In this document: one piece after another, positions 4,726 to 6,972 of the stretch
Position numbering within the stretch: position 1 is the stretch's first letter
Layout: each line of letters starts with the position of its first letter
Source of the DNA: an uncultured Lachnospiraceae bacterium
Lineage (GTDB): Bacteria; Bacillota; Clostridia; Lachnospirales; Lachnospiraceae
NCBI GenBank assembly: GCA_947594335.1
Contig: CANQEC010000131.1
Coordinates: 1-6,972, forward strand
DNA length: 6,972 nt
Reading direction: 5' to 3'
Position numbers and translations under genes: made by a program
The notes under the pieces: model-generated
The model's input: the letters and a program-made list of their open reading frames with translations, nothing else
What the model was told of the DNA's origin: nothing
Databases searched by the model: none

Positions 4726-6972
4726 TTATAAATTATAATAGCGGGCGGCCATTTTTCCCAGCGTGACCGCCGACTCCCGCAGCTTCCGGTTATTCTGGTA
4801 CAGATTCTCAAGATACACTCCGATCTCCCCGTCCGACCGCTCATCAGCCTGCTCCAGCGTCAAACCGCTTTCCCTGGCCGGGTAGATAATCAGATTCGCG
4901 GCAAACGCAGGTTCCGCGGCCAGCCATTCGTAAATTTCCCGCTCAAGCCCGGGATACTGCTCCAGCCTTTCATCCCATATGATCGCCTTGACATGGCTGT
5001 AATCAATATAGCGGTCGCCATACTCTGCGACCTGCTTTTGAATTTCAGCCAGATTATCTGCCTGGAATATTGTCAGATTTCCTTCTTCCCGCGGTTCGCA
5101 AACCGTATCCGGCGGCGTTTCCTCTTTTTCAGCCACGGATCTGCTTTCCGTCTCATTCCTCTCTTCCATTTCCGCATCTGCTGCAGATTCCGCTTCCGCT
5201 TTATTATCGGATTCTCCTCCTGCACGTTCCTGTGATCCTGCTTCTGCCCCGCTGCCGGATTCTCCTCCTGCACGTTTTTCTGCTTCTTCGGATTTAAATC
5301 CCTGTTCTGTTTCCTTCTCTTTTTTGCTTTCTTCTTGTTTCGTCCCATTTTCTGATTCGTCCCCGCACTCCTGTTCTGTTTCACTGTCGGATTCCTGTTC
5401 CCTGCTTCTCTCTCCCCCTCCGCTTCCGGAATCGCTCTCTCCATTCCACGCGTAAATCATTGTCGGAGTCCCTCCGTCAACGCGGATCTCCAGCGCCATC
5501 GGAAACATACGGTCCTCCAGCTCTCTTGCGGTACACCCGGTCAGCAAAAGACACAGGAGTATACACGCCGCCGCGGTTTTCACTGTCCTGCGTTTTATCG
5601 CACTCTGCTTTCCGCGAAAATACAGCATCAAATATACAAGAAACATGACCGGAGTCAGCACATAGAGATTATAAGCCCGGTAATAGATGATCGCCGCTTC
5701 CGCGCTGCGAAAACCTCCTGCCGCGCCAAAAGCGATAAACGCGAGAACACCCTGCAGGACAAGCAGACCGCGATGAGATCGGGAAGATAAAACGGAAGCC
5801 GCCGCCCCGGCGCTGTCCGCGTTCTGCCCATCTTTCTCCGTAAATCCATCCATGCCCTGCCCATTTTTCTCCGCAGATCTATCCGTACCCTGTTCATTTT
5901 TCTCCGCAAATCCGTCCGCATTCTGTTCATTTTTCTCCGCAAATTTGTCCGCGCCAAATTCTTCCGCAAACTCCTGCTGCCACCTGCGCAGCGCCAGTCC
6001 GCCCGCATTCTCCGCCCCTGCCCACGATCCCAGCCTGTTCTGCTTTCTGTATTCTTTCCAGGCAGGCCAATAACTCACCGCCTCATTCCAGAGCCGCTCC
6101 GCGATCGTATTCAAATACCAGAATCCGCTTGCCACGCTCACTGCGAGCGAAAACAGCAGCAGCGACAGAAACAGAATATCCCACCGCTGGACAAAACCGC
6201 CCGGCACCGCGACATTGCTCATGACACGGATGCCCGGAAAACGGAACGCGAGCATTCCTTCCGTTCCAAAAGAACCTGCCGTGATAAAAAGCAGGATCCC
6301 GGCGGGTATCAGGCTCCAGCAGGCAGCCCGGCGGATACCTTTTCCGAAATTTTTCTTTTTATCCGGCAGGTATGCCGCCAAAACCGGCAGGAACATTCCG
6401 CCGACCGCCGCAAATACCTCATATCCGCCCGCGAAAAGCCTTCGGTCCGCCTCAAGGAGCGTCTGCCCGCTTTCCGTCAGATTCATTCCCGGCACCGCGG
6501 CAGCAGCCATAAAAAGGAAGAAAAACAGCAGGATCGGCACAAGAAATTCACTCACCCGGCCGCGCACCTCGATGCCGCTGTAAGCAAGGTAAAGCCCCGC
6601 AGCCAGCGGAAGAATGACCAGCACCGGAAGCGGCACATCCGGAAGCATGTAGGTCTGCGCGAGGTCTGCGCAGAAGCTCATGCAGACCGCCGTATGCGAC
6701 AGAAAATACAGCAGGCCGATCAGATAGACAAGCAACGCGCTTCCTCTGCCGCCCAGCCTGCTGACTGTATCAAAAAAATCTTCGTGATCTTTCGCCGCCT
6801 TTACAAGCAATACAGAAAACCAGAGCCACGCGAGCAGGCCGATCGCCAGGCAGCCGACCATTGTTCCCAGGCTCCTTCCTGTCAGGAAAATCGGGAAAAG
6901 CAGGCAGAGCTTTGCCAGCCAGTCCATGATAAGCAGCGATCTCATCTGGCGTGCGGATATTTTTTTATTGTG
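4726..6972 (-). CDS. GerAB-type germination permease fused to a truncated Ger(x)C-type lipoprotein; start outside window
   Basis: Membrane component of a spore nutrient-germinant-receptor-like complex. Residues are numbered from the Met at 6945. That Met is probably not the start: no ribosome site precedes it, and the frame stays open to the edge, reading HNKKISARQ, which resembles the usual cytoplasmic N-terminus of GerAB proteins. Residues 1-450 are an APC-superfamily permease with about ten hydrophobic segments (near 5-22, 27-49, 69-95, 105-123, 134-152, 172-192, 208-225, 257-277, 393-411, 428-443). The loop after segment 8 (about 288-390) holds an 11-residue repeat. After a basic stretch (KRRTVK, 451-456) comes a signal-like helix and lipobox LLLTGC (Cys471), then ARELEDRMFPMALEIRVD, matching the start of Ger(x)C lipoproteins. 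Residues ~502-622 are an acidic insert. Residues 623-739 (EGNLTIFQADNL, YSHVKAIIWDERL, VTLGKMAARYYNL) resemble the Ger(x)C N-terminal domain. The larger C-terminal domain is absent. Normally these are two genes of ~365 and ~370-400 residues. Homology is by motif recognition only. Confidence 0.82.
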   Translation of the reverse strand, partial: HNKKISARQMRSLLIMDWLAKLCLLFPIFLTGRSLGTMVGCLAIGLLAWLWFSVLLVKAAKDHEDFFDTVSRLGGRGSALLVYLIGLLYFLSHTAVCMSFCADLAQTYMLPDVPLPVLVILPLAAGLYLAYSGIEVRGRVSEFLVPILLFFFLFMAAAAVPGMNLTESGQTLLEADRRLFAGGYEVFAAVGGMFLPVLAAYLPDKKKNFGKGIRRAACWSLIPAGILLFITAGSFGTEGMLAFRFPGIRVMSNVAVPGGFVQRWDILFLSLLLFSLAVSVASGFWYLNTIAERLWNEAVSYWPAWKEYRKQNRLGSWAGAENAGGLALRRWQQEFAEEFGADKFAEKNEQNADGFAEKNEQGTDRSAEKNGQGMDGFTEKDGQNADSAGAAASVLSSRSHRGLLVLQGVLAFIAFGAAGGFRSAEAAIIYYRAYNLYVLTPVMFLVYLMLYFRGKQSAIKRRTVKTAAACILLCLLLTGCTARELEDRMFPMALEIRVDGGTPTMIYAWNGESDSGSGGGERSREQESDSETEQECGDESENGTKQEESKKEKETEQGFKSEEAEKRAGGESGSGAEAGSQERAGGESDNKAEAESAADAEMEERNETESRSVAEKEETPPDTVCEPREEGNLTIFQADNLAEIQKQVAEYGDRYIDYSHVKAIIWDERLEQYPGLEREIYEWLAAEPAFAANLIIYPARESGLTLEQADERSDGEIGVYLENLYQNNRKLRESAVTLGKMAARYYNL
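5179..5274 (-). repeat. 48-bp tandem repeat in the acidic insert of the ger fusion
   Basis: Two adjacent 48-bp units (5227-5274 and 5179-5226) encode RAGGESGSGAEAGSQE and RAGGESDNKAEAESAA (residues 558-589). The first 17-18 bases of each (plus strand ggattctcctcctgcacg, at 5209 and 5257) are identical; the rest is partly diverged. It lies in an acidic, probably disordered stretch after the lipobox. Confidence 0.75.
5821..5952 (-). repeat. 33-bp tandem repeat (four copies) in the permease loop of the ger fusion
   Basis: Four consecutive 33-bp units encode ADKFAEKNEQN, ADGFAEKNEQG, TDRSAEKNGQG and MDGFTEKDGQN (residues 332-375), followed by a stub ADS. The plus-strand core catttttctccgca is shared by three units, with one variant. 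The repeat sits between hydrophobic segments 8 and 9, predicted to face the cytoplasm if the N-terminus is inside. The loop is about 100 residues long and would otherwise be short. Confidence 0.9.

Noticed and set aside
5073..5444. Second minus-strand frame of 123 codons through the acidic insert
   Set aside because: A Lys/Arg/Asn-rich out-of-frame reading of the low-complexity insert. The fused Ger frame has flanking homologous domains on both sides.
6943..6945. ATG at 6945 as the true start of the ger fusion
   Set aside because: The nine in-frame codons before it (HNKKISARQ) look like the normal GerAB N-terminus, and no ribosome site precedes this ATG. The start most likely lies beyond the window.

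Overview
The window looks like chromosomal DNA from an endospore-forming Clostridia bacterium, most likely a Lachnospiraceae relative of moderate GC content. The evidence is a spore-germination (Ger) membrane protein, several LacI-family and AraC-family regulators of the type that crowd the genomes of plant-glycan-using Lachnospiraceae, and a classical sigma-A promoter and Shine-Dalgarno sites. No rRNA, tRNA, CRISPR array, transposase or phage gene is visible.

Layout. Bases 1-768 (+) carry the 3' part of an AraC-family regulator whose frame is open to the window edge and contains a tandem 33-bp repeat. It converges on a co-directional (-) set of three LacI-family regulators: 3100-4416, 2031-3059 and 860-1951, transcribed in that order. 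The 91-bp convergent gap (769-859) holds hairpins that could end transcription on either strand. The gaps between the LacI genes are only 40 and 79 bp, so they probably form one operon. A strong promoter (TTGACA, 17-bp spacer, TACAAT, minus strand, 4542-4570) lies in front of it, with a palindrome abutting the -10 box. The 309-bp gap 4417-4725 therefore holds a leader of about 120 nt, this promoter, two GC-rich foldback elements of unknown role (4578-4607 and 4611-4661), and the intrinsic terminator (4664-4700) of the next gene. From 4726 to the right edge (-) is a large membrane protein that fuses a GerAB-type germination permease to a Ger(x)C-type lipoprotein in one frame. Its start lies beyond base 6972.

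How the genes relate. The three LacI proteins and the AraC protein are presumably sugar or metabolite sensors. No catabolic or transport gene is present, so their targets cannot be named. The Ger fusion belongs to a separate transcription unit and would act in the spore inner membrane as part of a nutrient-receptor-like complex. Its A-subunit partner, if present, would lie upstream, outside the window.

The most unusual trait is that three unrelated genes (araC-like, the third lacI-like gene and the ger fusion) each contain a tandem in-frame repeat of exactly 33 bp (11 residues), with unrelated unit sequences. The ger fusion also has a second, 48-bp repeat inside a long acidic insert. This points to repeated in-frame tandem duplication in this genome. 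The Ger fusion, with an internal lipobox and no Ger(x)C C-terminal domain, is the other observation that deserves follow-up.
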